Source: Cocos nucifera (taxonomy: Eukaryota > Streptophyta > Magnoliopsida > Arecales > Arecaceae). Taken from it: a stretch of 64,000 nt of DNA. Location of the stretch: contig QRFJ01000022.1 of the NCBI GenBank assembly GCA_006176705.1, forward strand, positions 3,806,424 to 3,870,423, in the 5' to 3' direction. The translations under genes were made by a program, and so were the position numbers. The notes under the pieces were generated by a model. It had not been told where the DNA came from, ran no database searches, and worked only from the letters and a program-made list of their open reading frames with translations. Each line of letters starts with the position of its first letter. The stretch's first letter is position 1. Shown here piece by piece: positions 53,134-64,000 of this stretch.

Positions 53134-56100
53134 CTAGATTTTTTGCAAGATAAAATTGTAATTTGCTTTAATTATCGATTTAACCATGGTTCCTTCACTC
53201 CACGACTGTTTAGTTTTCTCCCTCTCGTTCAAATCAGTCCTAGCCTTGCCATCGTAAAAAAAAATTCCTATCCTTCCCGATTCCGGATAATTTCAATGTC
53301 ATTTGACGTATAACCTTCAATTTAAGTTTTTTTTTTGGTAAATAAGATTAAAATTATATTAGAGTAAGGGAAACAAAAGCAAAATCTGGGCTTACAACTA
53401 ATCCCAAAAGTAATAACAAACTACTTAATAGACCTGGACGGTAAGCAATTGTTATGTATAAAATATAAATAAGAGAGAAGTAGGAATAAACATCTATCTA
53501 TGTATGTATATATCTCCTGGCACAAGAATTTACAGATACTTAATGCCTTTGATGACGCCTCCTTGGAACACTTTTGATAAACAACAGCTAATGTAGTCCA
53601 ATAGCATACCTGCCATGTGTTTTGACAATAGTTAGCACCTGAAGCATCTTCATTATCAATTCCAGCAGTAGATATAATCACATATAGAAGCTGAGGCGTG
53701 ACTAGAAGAATATTTATAAGCAAATTGAATCCACTATGAAGTGGAGTAGGCTCATCTTGAGTGCTGAAAAATATATAGTAAAGATAGTTATTTGTATCCT
53801 GAGCAGTGACAAGCTTGGATTTGTAATGGAACTAATAACATGTTAACCAGTCTGTGATTGAATTTGGATGAGAAGCTCTTAGATATAATGAAAAGTATTG
53901 ATTGAACAATGACAATGTGACCCAAATACTATTGAAGATTGGAAAGAATCCCCAAATATTCAGCCAAAGAGACCCTTGGCTCGGAGTATGATTGTAACCG
54001 AGGTTAGAGAACAACGTAGTAACTATGCTTATGGATGAATCTGTAACAATGTACCTGCATGTTAAAAAAAAAAAAAACCATGTTAGCAAAATCCTCACTG
54101 CACTCCCCTCTCTTTTCTTAATGCTATTCCTCCTCTTTTTTTTTTCCTTCCAATTCTTTCCATCTCTCAATTTTTTTTTCATTTATTTTCGGGCCTATAA
54201 ATTTTTCATGTCATTTGCCCTTTTACATTTTTTTTTTTTCACAATTAGCAATTTTATGCACCATAGAATTCTGATAAAGAAGTATGCATTTCATCTAAAT
54301 CCCATCTATTAAATAGTAGTGGACATCATTCCAAACAAAAAGCCTCTATATGTGGATATATCTCCTGGCGCAACAATCCAACCCAAGTAGTGCAAAGGAT
54401 TTTGCAAACAACCCCTCTTTCTCATGCCATAAGTGCACAGAGTCATGAACTATCTCCCGGTTCTCTTGATTTCTAATTTATGTAAATTCTATGGAGAAAT
54501 CTTGGTTGTATATACTACTATGATGTTATGAATATTCTCCAAATTAAGATAATTATATAGAAACAAAAACATGCTATAATCAACAAAAGACCAGCTTCAA
54601 GATTTTGGATTAGCATTGATGTTAGAAGGATAAAGGGGCTGACTATGATGTATTAATAGACTCTATCGGCCCTGCATATGAAAAATCAAAAAGTAAGTTA
54701 GAGATTTCCTCACAACTCTCCCCTCCCTGTTTTTTAAAATACTAATTTTTTTTCTTTTTGTGCAAATTTTTTCCATTCCATTTTGGGCCTATAAATTTTT
54801 CATGAAACATTTGCCCTTTTCTCATTTTACCACATATCTCACTTTTGTACCCATAGAATGGAAGACTATCATTTGTTCCCTTGGGTGAGAACAAACAGAT
54901 ATAGATATACATCAGCCAGAATAATGATCCACCTCTTGCCAATTAACAGAGTAGAGCACCAGACTATCCATGCAAATTCTAATGTTTCCATGAATCCCAG
55001 CTCCAAAATTTAAGTCAATCAGATACTTTCAATGCTTCTCTTATCTCTTGTTATCTCTAAATCTATACTTTTCTCGGAAGCCTTTCCTATGCTTATCCAG
55101 GAGTATATATTCTCATCTTCCTCTACTCCCAACAAGTTTAGTGGAGTTCATTGTGTTTGGTAAATGTGATCCGCATATGTGGCCTTCAAATCATTATTAG
55201 ATAATGTCAATCCAACATCTAGATTGGATACATGACGATGGTATGTACACTTCTTAGAATAAGATCCTAAAAAATATGTAAGACCTATATCTTTTTTATC
55301 AATACATAATCATATCAATCCAGTTCAGATAGTGGTAAGAGCAAATTCATTAATATTTTTATTTAATAAATTCTTCAAGGCTAAAAAAAATAAAATAAAG
55401 ATCTAAAATAATTTTTATTTAAATATAGTTAAACAAATAGCATCTAAAATCCTATGCTCCTTGCTACTCGGTCTCAATTCCTACATGCTCTTCTAGATTT
55501 GAAAAAAATAAAATATAGGATTGAACTTTATAGGCTTAGTAAGTTATCAGTACTTCTAATTTATTTAAATATTTATATAAAAAAATAATTTTTTTTTATT
55601 TCATGAGTATAAAAGCATGCCATAATAATCAACATAAATTTAAAATATGTAATTTGTTTGAAATAATTTTCTCAATCAGTCAAAGATCAGCTTTCCATTT
55701 GCACTCTCCTAGCCTCTCTGACTATGACTATGATTGACCTGTCACTAGTCTCGAAAGAGACTACATTTCTAACACAACATGCCATCCGTCGGTCATATGC
55801 CAGTGATCACTCTACTAAAGGTTTGGAAGGAAAACTATTTCTAATATTATACGAAGTAATGTGCTCTCACCAGCATGTGCCAGTGATCAGCTCTATCTGG
55901 CTAGGTTTGAAAGAAAAACTAGTCCTTGACTATAATACACCGTCCACTGATGTGTGCCAGAGATTGCCTCACTGAAAGTCCAAAAAATAACTAAATCCTG
56001 AATCTATATGATCATAGTCGGACTAGAGAGTAATGGATCAACACACAACATATTTTGATCTAAAGAAATGCAATTAATTTTGTTAGGAATAGTATCCCAA

Positions 56101-56167
56101 AGCCAATCGTTAGCCTATTAACGATTGAGCTAATTTATGTAATTGTATATGAACTGTTAATTGAATA
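53134..56167. other. AT-rich intergenic DNA, partly duplicated
   Basis: No gene recognised. Matching phrases (ATATCTCCTGGC at about 53509 and 54358; GGGCCTATAAATTTTTCATG at about 54192 and 54784, each with TTTGCCCTTTT following) suggest an old duplicated unit of roughly 0.6-0.85 kb. At 55690-55975 a degenerate repeat of about 85 bp contains TGCCAGTGATCA. Confidence 0.5.
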
Positions 56168-57193
56168 TGTTGGTGCAAAATCTGATTGTCGCCGAAATCA
56201 AGACTGAAGTTGGAGAAGATGAGATCGTCGTCAGTAACCTGCAAAATAAGTCTCGTCCAGAGTCTGAGGTGGTGGCTTTGGTAAAATCCTCCGATGATTA
56301 AGTCAGCTCTTTCGGTCAATAAAAATAGAGTGCTCAGAGAGATTTTAGCAGAATTTTTAGAAGAAGAATGAGAGCTTGAAGAAGAAAGCGTATCTGAAGG
56401 ATCTTTTATATAGGTAGAGCTTGTAACAAACTGATAGTGACAGTCGTAACCGTCTGGTGGTAGACCATTCAGGACCACGTGGAGTTTATTATAGAGGGTA
56501 GTATCTGTTGTCGTAACGTGCCAGTTGAAGTTTGGATAGGATGGTTGTAGGCGATGGAGCATCCCTCACTAATGTTGCTCCAGAGAAGCTTGGAGGTTCT
56601 CGAGATCAGCTGTACGAGGGTCGTTATTCACCATATTGAGAGTCGGTGCTGAGATCCTTCTAGACGATCGGAAGGAGTTCAAAAGAAGTTCGACGAAAGA
56701 AGAAGTTTGGAAGGAGTTCGACTGGTGGAGAAGTTTGAAAGGAGTTCGACTGGTGGATAAATTCAATTGAAGAAGAAGTTCGGAAGAAGTTCGACTGATG
56801 GAGAAGTCCGACTGAAGGAAAATTTTGAAAGGAGTTCAACCGATGGAGAAGTCCGACTGAAGAAGAAGTTTGAAAGAAGTTCGACCGATGGAGAAGTCCG
56901 GTTGAAGGAGAAGTTTGGAAGAAGTTTACCTAATGGAGATGTCCGACTGAAGGAGAAGTTCGGCACTCTCAACGAAGCATGAAAGTTCGTCTTAAGAAAG
57001 TTCTACCAAAAGAGGGTTGATTGCCTGGGATGGAGGAGCTCGGCCATCCCTGCTATTCAAGCTCATCTAGGTGAAGCCCGAAGGGATCTTGCGAATTAGG
57101 TCGAGGCTCAGTCTTGGTTGTCGCTATCGGACGGGATCACACAGTGATCAGATATCTGGCCAAACTTCGGTAGGAGCGGGTTCATCCCTAATA
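56168..57193 (-). repeat. 3' LTR of element F
   Basis: From TGTTGGTGCAAAATCTG to CCCTAATA on the plus strand, 1026 bp. A short array (about 56690-56970) of AGTTCGACCGATGGAGAAGT-type units is a relative of the 45-bp minisatellite. The TATA region (TTTTATATAGGTAGAGC) is near 56403-56420. Confidence 0.85.
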
Positions 57194-57800
57194 ATAGTTT
57201 CCCCACTCTCGAATTCAAAATTCAAAGGAAAGAAGTATAGATGCGGCTGCCGAAGTTCTTTTTGACTTTCCGTGCTCGTCAGGATGAGACGTTTTGGCAT
57301 TTATCATGCTGGCATCGAAGTTCTTTAAATTCAAAGTGAGTTCGAGAAGATAACCCTTCGATTTTCCTACCATAATACTGCTCCAAGCACGGTGTAATTA
57401 AGAATTCTCCCATAGCCACTACTCTACCATGATGAGTGGGACACACAACACTCGCGGTCCAGTCGAATGAGATTTGCCATCATAACCATATCGGACTCTC
57501 CTTGGCTATTTAAGGTCTTCTTCCACCTCCAAAATTCATTCTTGCCTGAGTCTCTTCTTCCTTCGACACCTGCTCTTGTTCCATCTAAGATTTTCAATTC
57601 CTCCCTTCGTCTTTCCTAGTTCCAGGTGTTCCTCCATCCGATTCTTGTCATTCTTAATCAATTTAGATTAGCCTTTCAACACCTATTTTCAATTTCTCTT
57701 GCCTCTTTTACTTCTTGTTCTTTTGGTTTTTCCATACAAGTTTTGCACTTCATTTTTTCTTGCTTTTTGAAGGTTTTTCGAGGGGTTTTCCTCGATTTAG

Positions 57801-58510
57801 ATGTTTTCTGAAACTTTTCAATCCATCGACTCTTGGAGCTCGTCTAGACTGGCCTTCCTAGACCCTGCCCTCCTGACCAAGGTTGAGCCTAGGAACATGT
57901 CCCATCGATCTTTTGTTCCAGACACCATCCCTTCTATCCTTACTCTGAATGACCTCTTCCTGATTACGATACAGTATGGCATCCCACTGGAATACGACCT
58001 TGAGATCCTTGGGTCAGATGACTGCGCTAGTTCACCTCCAGCCAGTCGATTTTGTTTGTATCTAGAAGTCTTGCATGCCAGACTTTGACTTCCACTTTCT
58101 TCCTTTGTAGTCATCCTATTTTGCTTTTTGAACATCTCCTTTGCCTCTATAGTACCGAACTTCTTTAGGTTCATAATCGACTTTCTTTTCCTCTGTTGTC
58201 TGGCCGAAGTTCAGCCAACAGTCTCATTATTCCAAAATTTCTATACCTTCAAATACTATCCATCCGCAAAGAACTGATGGTACTTCTTTCATCAGTTCAG
58301 TAAAAAGGGATTGCTGAAAGGTGTTCCTTCTTTCATTCATAATTAGAAGAAGAAGTACTTTTTCGTCCGATGCTCAACCTTGCTGCTTGACCTTCCTCCT
58401 TGGGGCTTCCTTAGGAAATTCATCCGTCGAGCTTCTAGCTTGGACGGAGCCGACTTGAGTCCCACGCATCTTTTGATCCTCTCTCTCCTCTCACGTTCAA
58501 GAAGATTTGG
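57801..58510 (+). pseudogene. Antisense ORF of element F, 'putative gypsy type transposon' family
   Basis: ATG at 57801 starts MFSETFQSIDSWSSSRLAF. The frame includes YGIPLEYDLEILGSDD then CASSPPASRFCLY, closely like the GIP...L....D.A..PP....LYEEAL pattern of the plant family annotated as putative gypsy type transposon (Transposase_28, PF04195). It stops at 58086-58088. Further family-like pieces continue in other frames to about 58500, such as ASIVPNFFRFI and KKGLLKGVPSFIH. It runs opposite to element F, as known antisense ORFs of Tat elements do. The role of the protein is not known. This copy is broken by stops and frame changes. Confidence 0.72.
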
Positions 58511-58530
58511 GCTCCAGTTTGGTGCAATCC

Positions 58531-58916
58531 AGGCAAGAAAAAGGTGATGAGAAAGGAAGAAGGCAGCACTACTGCAAGAGATGATTCCAGATCTTCAAAA
58601 GAAGTTTTGAAGATCCTCCAAATTAGATCCAGATCTGATATTTAGAGAGATGATAAAAAGGAAGAAGATCTCCAGATCCAATCCAAGTGGATACTGGTAG
58701 AGGTCAGACAATCAGTAGGATCATCACAGGATAGTCTGATTACCCAACAAAAGATATAAATTAAATCAAATTTAATTTTTTTTTATTTTATTTTTTAGAT
58801 CTATAAAATTAGATCTAAAATATCTCAGATCTGATATAGATTCAAAAGAGAAATTTTTGAAATATCTATCTTGATCCAATCAGATCTGAACGAACCTGAT
58901 TCGAGAAATCTGAATT
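58531..58916. other. Unassigned segment between elements F and G
   Basis: It contains several AGATCTGAT/AGATCCAGATC phrases and a T-rich stretch (58771-58800). It does not match the elements around it and no coding region is supported. Confidence 0.5.
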
Positions 58917-58924
58917 TTTTCTTC

Positions 58925-59355
58925 AGTATGTGGATTCCAATATTTTCGGTGCATGTGCTGGACTGATCTTGATCAATCTTGAAGGGGTTATCATCGAGTA
59001 TGCACAATGCTTTGAGTTTTCGGCAACAAACCATGGGATAGAATATGAAGCTCTGATAGCGGGGCTCAAGATTGCCAAGGAACAAGAAGTCGATCAGCTT
59101 CAAATCTACAGTGATTCACAACTGATGGTAGAACAAGTTGGTGGCAGCTACGAAGCTTGGGAGAAAAATATGATGAAGTATCTTGAAAGAGTGAAGAGCC
59201 TGATCCTAGCCTTCAATGGCTTTAGCATCCAGCAAATTTCAAGGGCGAAAAATACTAGAGTCGACCTCCCATCCAAGCTGGCCACACTCGCCCCTAACGA
59301 GCTTTCTAAAGAAGTATACTTTGAAGTGTTAAAATGCCCGAATACGGAAGAACCG
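58925..59355 (+). pseudogene. Second RNase H and linker, element G
   Basis: Begins within the domain (the aspartate of the VDGSSNS motif is kept as VDSNIFG, with Gly-Ser lost). Continues AGLILINLEGVIIEYAQCF, EYEALIAGLKIAKEQEV, LQIYSDSQLMVEQVGGSYE and a linker ending KEVYFEVLKCPN. The 142-codon frame (58930-59358) is open but lacks its beginning. Confidence 0.83.
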
Positions 59356-59359
59356 TAGG

Positions 59360-60618
59360 TTGCAAGATCGACTATGAGCCTTACTGGATCGATCCATTGG
59401 CCGCTTATCTCAAATATGGGACACTTCCCTATGATCCGAAAGAAACTTGGAAGTTGAGAAACCAAGCCTCTCGGTATGTCCTCTATGAAGGAAAACTGTA
59501 CAAAAGGTTATACTTCTTGCCTCCCCTAAAGTATCTCCGACCCTCTAAAGCTGATTTTGCATTATGGAAAGTGCATGAAGAAATTTTTGGAAGCCATCTA
59601 GGCGTCATATCACTTTCTCACAAGCTACTTCGACAAGGTTACTACTGGCCAATCCCGCACCATGATTGTATTAAGTATGTTAAAAGATGTGACCGCTGCC
59701 AAAGAAATGCAAATATACAAAGACAACTGGCCTTCGAGCTTACCCCACTAAGCGCGCCTTGGCCATTCACACAATGGTGGGTTGATATACTTGGATCCTT
59801 TCCGATGGCACCCAGGCAATAAAAATTTCTCTTAGTTGCAATCGACTACTTTACCAAATGGGTTGAAGTCGAACTCTTAGCAAAAATTATCAAAGCCAAA
59901 GTATAAAACTTCATCTAAAAATCAATTATTTACAGGTTTGGTCCATCTCAAACTCTCATAACGGACAATGGGCGATAGTTTGTCGAGACAAGGTTTGCTG
60001 AGTTTTGTAAAAACTTGAACATCTCCCATCACTTTACGTCAGTAGCCCACCCAAAAGCCAATGGTGAAGTAGAAGTGACCAATAGGATCCTATTGTAGGG
60101 TATCAAGACAAGACTTGAAAGAGCAGGAGGAACTTGGGTAGACGAACTCTACCATATCCTCTGGGCATACCAAACTATCCAAAGATTACCGACTAGAAAA
60201 ACACCATTTATCCTGACCTTCGGAACAGAGGCGGTCATCCCAATAGAGCTTAAACTTTCGTCAACATGGATCATGGTCTTCAATGAGCAGCATAATTCAT
60301 AGAACCTCAAAGCTAACATCGACCTGCTGAAGGAAAAATGAGAAAAAGCCCAAGTTCGGATGGCTGCTTACAAATGAAGGATGGCCTGATACTACAACTC
60401 CAGAGTCAAGAATAAAGTGTTCAAAGTGGAGGACTTGGTGCTTCGACGAGCAGCTATTTCTCAGCCCTAGAATCAAGAAAAGCTTGTCCCAAATTGAAAA
60501 GGACTGTACGAAGTCAAGAAAGTCGTCCGATCCAGGATATACTATTTGAGGAAGCTAGGAGGAGCATATCTACTCCAACCATGAAATTCAAAAAATCTAT
60601 GGATGTATTACCAATGAT
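59360..60618 (+). pseudogene. Integrase of element G
   Basis: One frame runs almost the whole length: RQGYYWPIPHHDCIKYVKRC and DRCQRNANIQRQLAFEL (zinc-binding part), FTQWWVDILGSFPMAP (first catalytic D), AIDYFTKWVEVE, TDNGR (second D), HPKANGEVEVTNR (E), and the C-terminal module ending at 60616-60618. About ten in-frame stops, the first just after APRQ near 59820, replace CAA, CAG, CGA or TGG codons. I saw no frameshift, unlike element C. Confidence 0.87.
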
Positions 60619-60699
60619 TTGATTGCAATGAAATCTTTCTACTTTAACATCCTAACCTTATACATCTGTAATGATGGAGGGTTACCTCTCGAACTTGAC

Positions 60700-61180
60700 C
60701 ATGCGACGAGCATAGCCATGTTAGGAATAGGAGGAGGACCTCATCCTAACATGAGTAAGGTCGAAGGCCTCGCTAACTTAAGATGAGATCAAGGAAGACG
60801 TCCTGATAATGGCTCTAATGTGCCCCTACAGCCATATTAGGAATAGGAGAAGGACGTCGTCCTAACATAAGAAAGGTCAAAGGCCTCATTAACTTTAGAT
60901 GAGATAAGAAGAGAGCCCCTGATAATGGCCCTAATATGCTCCTACAGTCATGTCAGGAATAGGAGGAGGACCTCATCCTAATATGAGCAAGGTCGAATGT
61001 GCCGCTACAATCATGTTAGAAATAAGAGAAGAACCTCATCCTGATATAAGCAAAGTAGAAGACCTCATTGACCTAAGATGCGGTGAGGGAAAAGGCTCCG
61101 ATAATGATGCTAACATGCTCCTATAGCCATGTTAGCAATAGGGGGAGAACCTCGTCCTAATGTAAGTAAATCCGAGAATC
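60700..61180 (+). repeat. 3' UTR tandem array of element G (about 110 bp unit)
   Basis: Copies of CCTCATCCTAACATGAGTAAGGTCGAAGGCC and CCATGTTAGGAATAGGAGGAG-type blocks at about 60717, 60832, 60950, 61012 and 61125. It belongs to the same family as the arrays of A, C, D and E. Confidence 0.85.
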
Positions 61181-61574
61181 TTGCTAACCTAAGCCAAGAA
61201 AAAAAGAGCAGCCCATCCAGTGGTCCCAAATGAACCCCCAACCTAAAGCAAAGGGAAGGAAGAAATTCTGTCACCAATCCTCACATGCATTTCTTTTATG
61301 ACTATCCAACCGTATGAGATGCAAGAAAAAAAAATGCGCTTAGGTCTACGAAAAGAACCTCGGATAGGTATCCACAACAATCACTTCATCGAAAGACAAC
61401 ACAAAAGAAAAATAAAGAGGAAAAAATGAAGATACAAGTAAGCATTGAGTTCATGTAAGGCGAATAATGACGAAAAAGGTACCATCTTATTATAAATATA
61501 GGTTCATTACAAGCAAAATAAAGATCGACAAGATCGACTACATGAAAAAAATAAGAAGGAGAAAGGCCAAAGTC

Positions 61575-62512
61575 TTAAGATGAATTGGACTCCTCAGATT
61601 TTGGACTGTCGGCCTCAGCCATCACCAAGGCCTACTTCAACCTTAAGATCTCTTTCTCAAGATCTTTTTTTTAGTAAACCATCTATGTACATCCTGTTGG
61701 CATGTTCGAACTTGCTCTCAGACTCCCATCGCTGCTTCCATAGGACTTCGGACTCGGCCTCCGCATCCCTCATGGCTTGCTGCTCACAGGTCAGTTGGAG
61801 CTTCAGCTGTTGCGGCTCGGCTTTTTCTGCCCCAACCAACTTTAAAAGCTTACCGACAATCTTCCTCAAAGAGGCAATCTCCTCCGACTCCTTGCTTGTG
61901 ACGGCTTGGTAGCTATCATTCAGCTATTTCTGGAGCCGAGCTATTTCGCCATTGGCAGCACGAAGCTTTTGCTCAAGTTTAGATATCCTCTCACTCCAAC
62001 TTAATCAATAGATATCATAGACGAGCTCAACATCGTGCAACTATTTTTGATGCATGGAGAACTTCTTTGACCAGTCCCACTTATATCGCACTTTGTCAGA
62101 GGACCATGGTGAACTCCCTTCCAGCAATTGGATCTTCTCCTTTGTCACTTTAAGCTCGATTTCAAGGGAGTTGATTTTCGCCATTAACATCCAAGACTTG
62201 CAACTGATATTTTTCTTTAGTTCGGCGAGCTCTCTCTCGAAAATGCCCTTCTGAATGTTGAAGTTTGTGGAGTCCTTCATGTGTAAATTTCGAAGGCGAG
62301 TGACTTCTTTGGTCGCCTCCGAAGCATTTTTTTCAAGAAGTCTGAAGGTCATCCTCTATCCTCTTCAACTTCTTCTTCAGATGGTAGACTTTCTTCTTCA
62401 AGCTCTTTATTAAGGACTTCAACGGAACCTCCTGAGGTGAGGGGTCAGCATCGATTGGAGATAGTGGGTCATGAACCTGATTAGGGAGAGGATTCTGGAT
62501 AACATATGGCAT
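61575..62512 (-). pseudogene. Antisense ORF 2 of element G, coiled coil
   Basis: Minus-strand reading from a possible ATG at 62512 (MPYVIQNPLPNQVHD), through SLIKSLKKKVYHLKKKLKR, NASEATKEVTRLRNLHMKD, ELKVTKEKIQLLEG and LRKIVGKLLKLVGAEKAEP to an acidic end EADSPKSEESNSS and a stop at 61575-61577. Heptad-like Leu/Lys/Glu repeats indicate a long coiled coil. One frameshift near 62345 and a few stops break it. No family assignment beyond similarity in style to the C-terminal halves of plant retroelement antisense ORFs. Confidence 0.55.
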
Positions 62513-62616
62513 AGCATCAATGTGAAAAAAGGTATGGAGAAAAATGAATTCACTTTTATTTAACTAAAAACTTTCATGTATAAAGTAAGTCAATAGAGCA
62601 ACAAAAAAAGATACAA

Positions 62617-63775
62617 CTACTCGAGGTCCACAACCTCAGAGGATGCAGTGGTAGAAGAAGTTGGGACACTCTCGATAGGCTCGAGTACCTTCGAAGTAGG
62701 CTCAGGCGCCTCTACAGCAAGCACGATCGAAGAAATATCAGCTCCGATGCTGGACGATTTTGCTTCATCGCCGGCCTCCTCCTCCTCTTTCAAGAAGTCA
62801 AGGTCGAGCTCGGAGAACCTTCAGGCCATCCTGCCTTCGCAGAGCTCGAAGTCCTTGATGAACGCCTCCTGGCTGAAGGTGATGTTTAGGTCCTTCATCT
62901 TGAGAGAGGTCTTGAACTCCTCCACAGCACAGACCGCTACCTCTGAAATGGACTTTGCAAATTGGGCCTCCAACTCGGCGACCTTGAGTTTGGCTTCTTT
63001 CTTCTCCTCTTCCTTCAAAGCCAATGCTGCCTTGAGTTCGATCGAGATGGACTCCTTCCTTCTAAGTGCACCGTGCAGGCTCTCACTTTCCACCATCTTC
63101 TTTCCTGTGAGGTGCTCAACCTCGGCAGTCATCGCCTTAAGGTGATTGATCTCGGCCTGAAGGTCTTCCCGGACCTTCAGCAACTCCACCTCCAGGCGAT
63201 TTGCCCTCTTGAGGTGAGCAAGCATGTGGTGGCCCGACTGCCATGAATAGATCATTGTAAAGTTAAAAAAGAAAGGGTGAGAAAATGAAAAAAAAGTATG
63301 ATGAGATGATTATCCTAAGGATAGTCCTGAGAGACTTCCAGATGAACTGCCTTTGGTCAAGATCGACCAGGCGGTCCATCTCCTCTGGCAAGGCAAACCT
63401 GTTAGTCAAATTCCAAATGATATCCAGATCACCGAACGGGTCCGTCCCTTAGTCTTCACTACTGCCCTGGCCGGGCTTGTTCGAGCGCATCTTTCGAACC
63501 TTCTTCATGATGGCCTCTTTTTTCTTCCTCCTCTCCTTCTCTTTGTCTATAGGAGGATCGGGCGCACGTTCCCCAGAGGAGAGATTTGCAGGCTTAAGGG
63601 AAAGATATTCCCCCTCGATGATGATGATGCAAGAGATTGGGATGGCCTCATCTCTCGGGTGGACCTCGAGAGCAGCATCAACGATGGCAAAAGCCATAGG
63701 GTCGGAGGAGTCGACCTTAATTTGCTCGTTTCGAGCTCTCACCTGGGGACTTCCCCTTTCTTTTTCTTTAGGCAT
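62617..63775 (-). pseudogene. Antisense ORF 1 of element G, coiled coil (multi-exon?)
   Basis: Minus strand. Frame 63775-63449 starts MPKEKERGSPQVRARN and is Lys-rich at its end. A middle piece (about 63330-63430) reads LTNRFALPEEMDRLVDL-like. After a likely acceptor (TTCATGGCAG, about 63247-63256) come SGHHMLAHLKRANRLEVEL, LKVREDLQAEINHLKAMTA and further coiled coil, then FSELDLDFLKEEEEAGDEA and an acidic tail ending at 62617-62619. One in-frame TGA near 62816 probably replaces CGA. The layout (central motif, coiled coil, acidic end) fits the C-terminal part of the family whose N-terminal part is seen in element F. The true start may be beyond 64000. Confidence 0.6.
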
Positions 63776-64000
63776 AAAGGCCCTTGGCGAGCTTTCCTAC
63801 GGCATAGGTGTCTATTTCTACAGCAAAGAAAGATCATGATCAGTCGAGATATGCGTCATATTTTATAAGAGTCCATACATGTATACAAATATACTTAATA
63901 CCAGCAGGATCAAGAGGGCTCAGGCCAAGGTTGAATAAGATCTATTCCTTCAAAAGCTCAAGAAGATCGGGAGCTCGATACGTTTGAGCCTGTTAGAAGA

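Larger units (their letters stand above)
56168..58530 (-). mobile_element. Element F: 3' part of a Tat element (minus strand)
   Basis: A full LTR (56168-57193) is followed on the right by a reversed PPT (ATAGTTTCCCCACTC) and a 3' region with an antisense ORF on the plus strand. Sequence beyond about 58530 no longer fits the element and no pol was found. It is a truncated copy. Confidence 0.78.
58917..64000 (+). mobile_element. Element G: 5'-truncated Tat element running off the window
   Basis: It starts abruptly inside the second RNase H, then has integrase, the 110-bp 3' UTR array and a region with two antisense coiled-coil ORFs. The 3' LTR would lie beyond 64000. Upstream pol and gag are missing. 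Stops in integrase look like cytosine-deamination products. Confidence 0.82.

Noticed and set aside
56168..64000. F and G as one continuous element
   Set aside because: The LTR and PPT of F point left on the minus strand while the integrase of G runs right on the plus strand, so they are separate copies.

Overview
The window is plant nuclear DNA. It has intron-containing genes with GT-AG splice sites, a CIN-type TCP transcription factor with a miR319 target site, an IQ67-domain (IQD) gene, and a dense load of Ty3/gypsy LTR retrotransposons of the Tat type (two RNase H domains, antisense extra ORF, tandem repeats after pol). Gene style suggests a monocot, but I cannot name the species from sequence alone.

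Layout. 132-7584: element A (+), a complete but decayed Tat element with RT mostly deleted. 7585-9965: AT-rich DNA with a likely tRNA-derived SINE. 9966-25375: element B (-), a deletion derivative whose 3' LTR is split by element C (+, 11236-20880), inserted with a perfect 5-bp target duplication (GGTTG). 25608-31176: element D (-), a composite non-autonomous element flanked by GCTGT. 31177-47503: the only low-TE segment. It holds an IQD9/IQD10-like gene (+, coding exons between 33362 and 38544, with two frameshifts) and, convergent to it, an intact TCP4-like gene (-, 41485-42681). 47504-53133: element E (+), the sister structure of D. 53134-56167: AT-rich DNA with no gene. 56168-58530: element F (-), an LTR plus an antisense ORF of the 'putative gypsy type transposon' kind. 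58917-64000: element G (+), 5'-truncated, with second RNase H, integrase, 3' repeats and two antisense coiled-coil ORFs.

How the parts relate. A, C and G carry autonomous-type pol domains in the order protease, RT, RNase H, second RNase H, integrase. B, D and E all lack protease to most of integrase and share one junction joining the end of gag to the last part of integrase, at a GGAGGAC match. D and E have in addition lost the gag capsid core, replaced by a GAAGTTCGGC-rich tandem array. They look like successive non-autonomous derivatives that would need proteins from C-like partners. Nearly every LTR and leader carries minisatellites (45, 31, 57, 310 and about 110 bp) built around a GCCGAACT-type core.

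Caution. The two LTRs of C, part of B's right LTR, and both frameshifts of the IQD gene differ from expectation mainly by small indels. Some apparent breaks may therefore be consensus errors in the assembly rather than biology.
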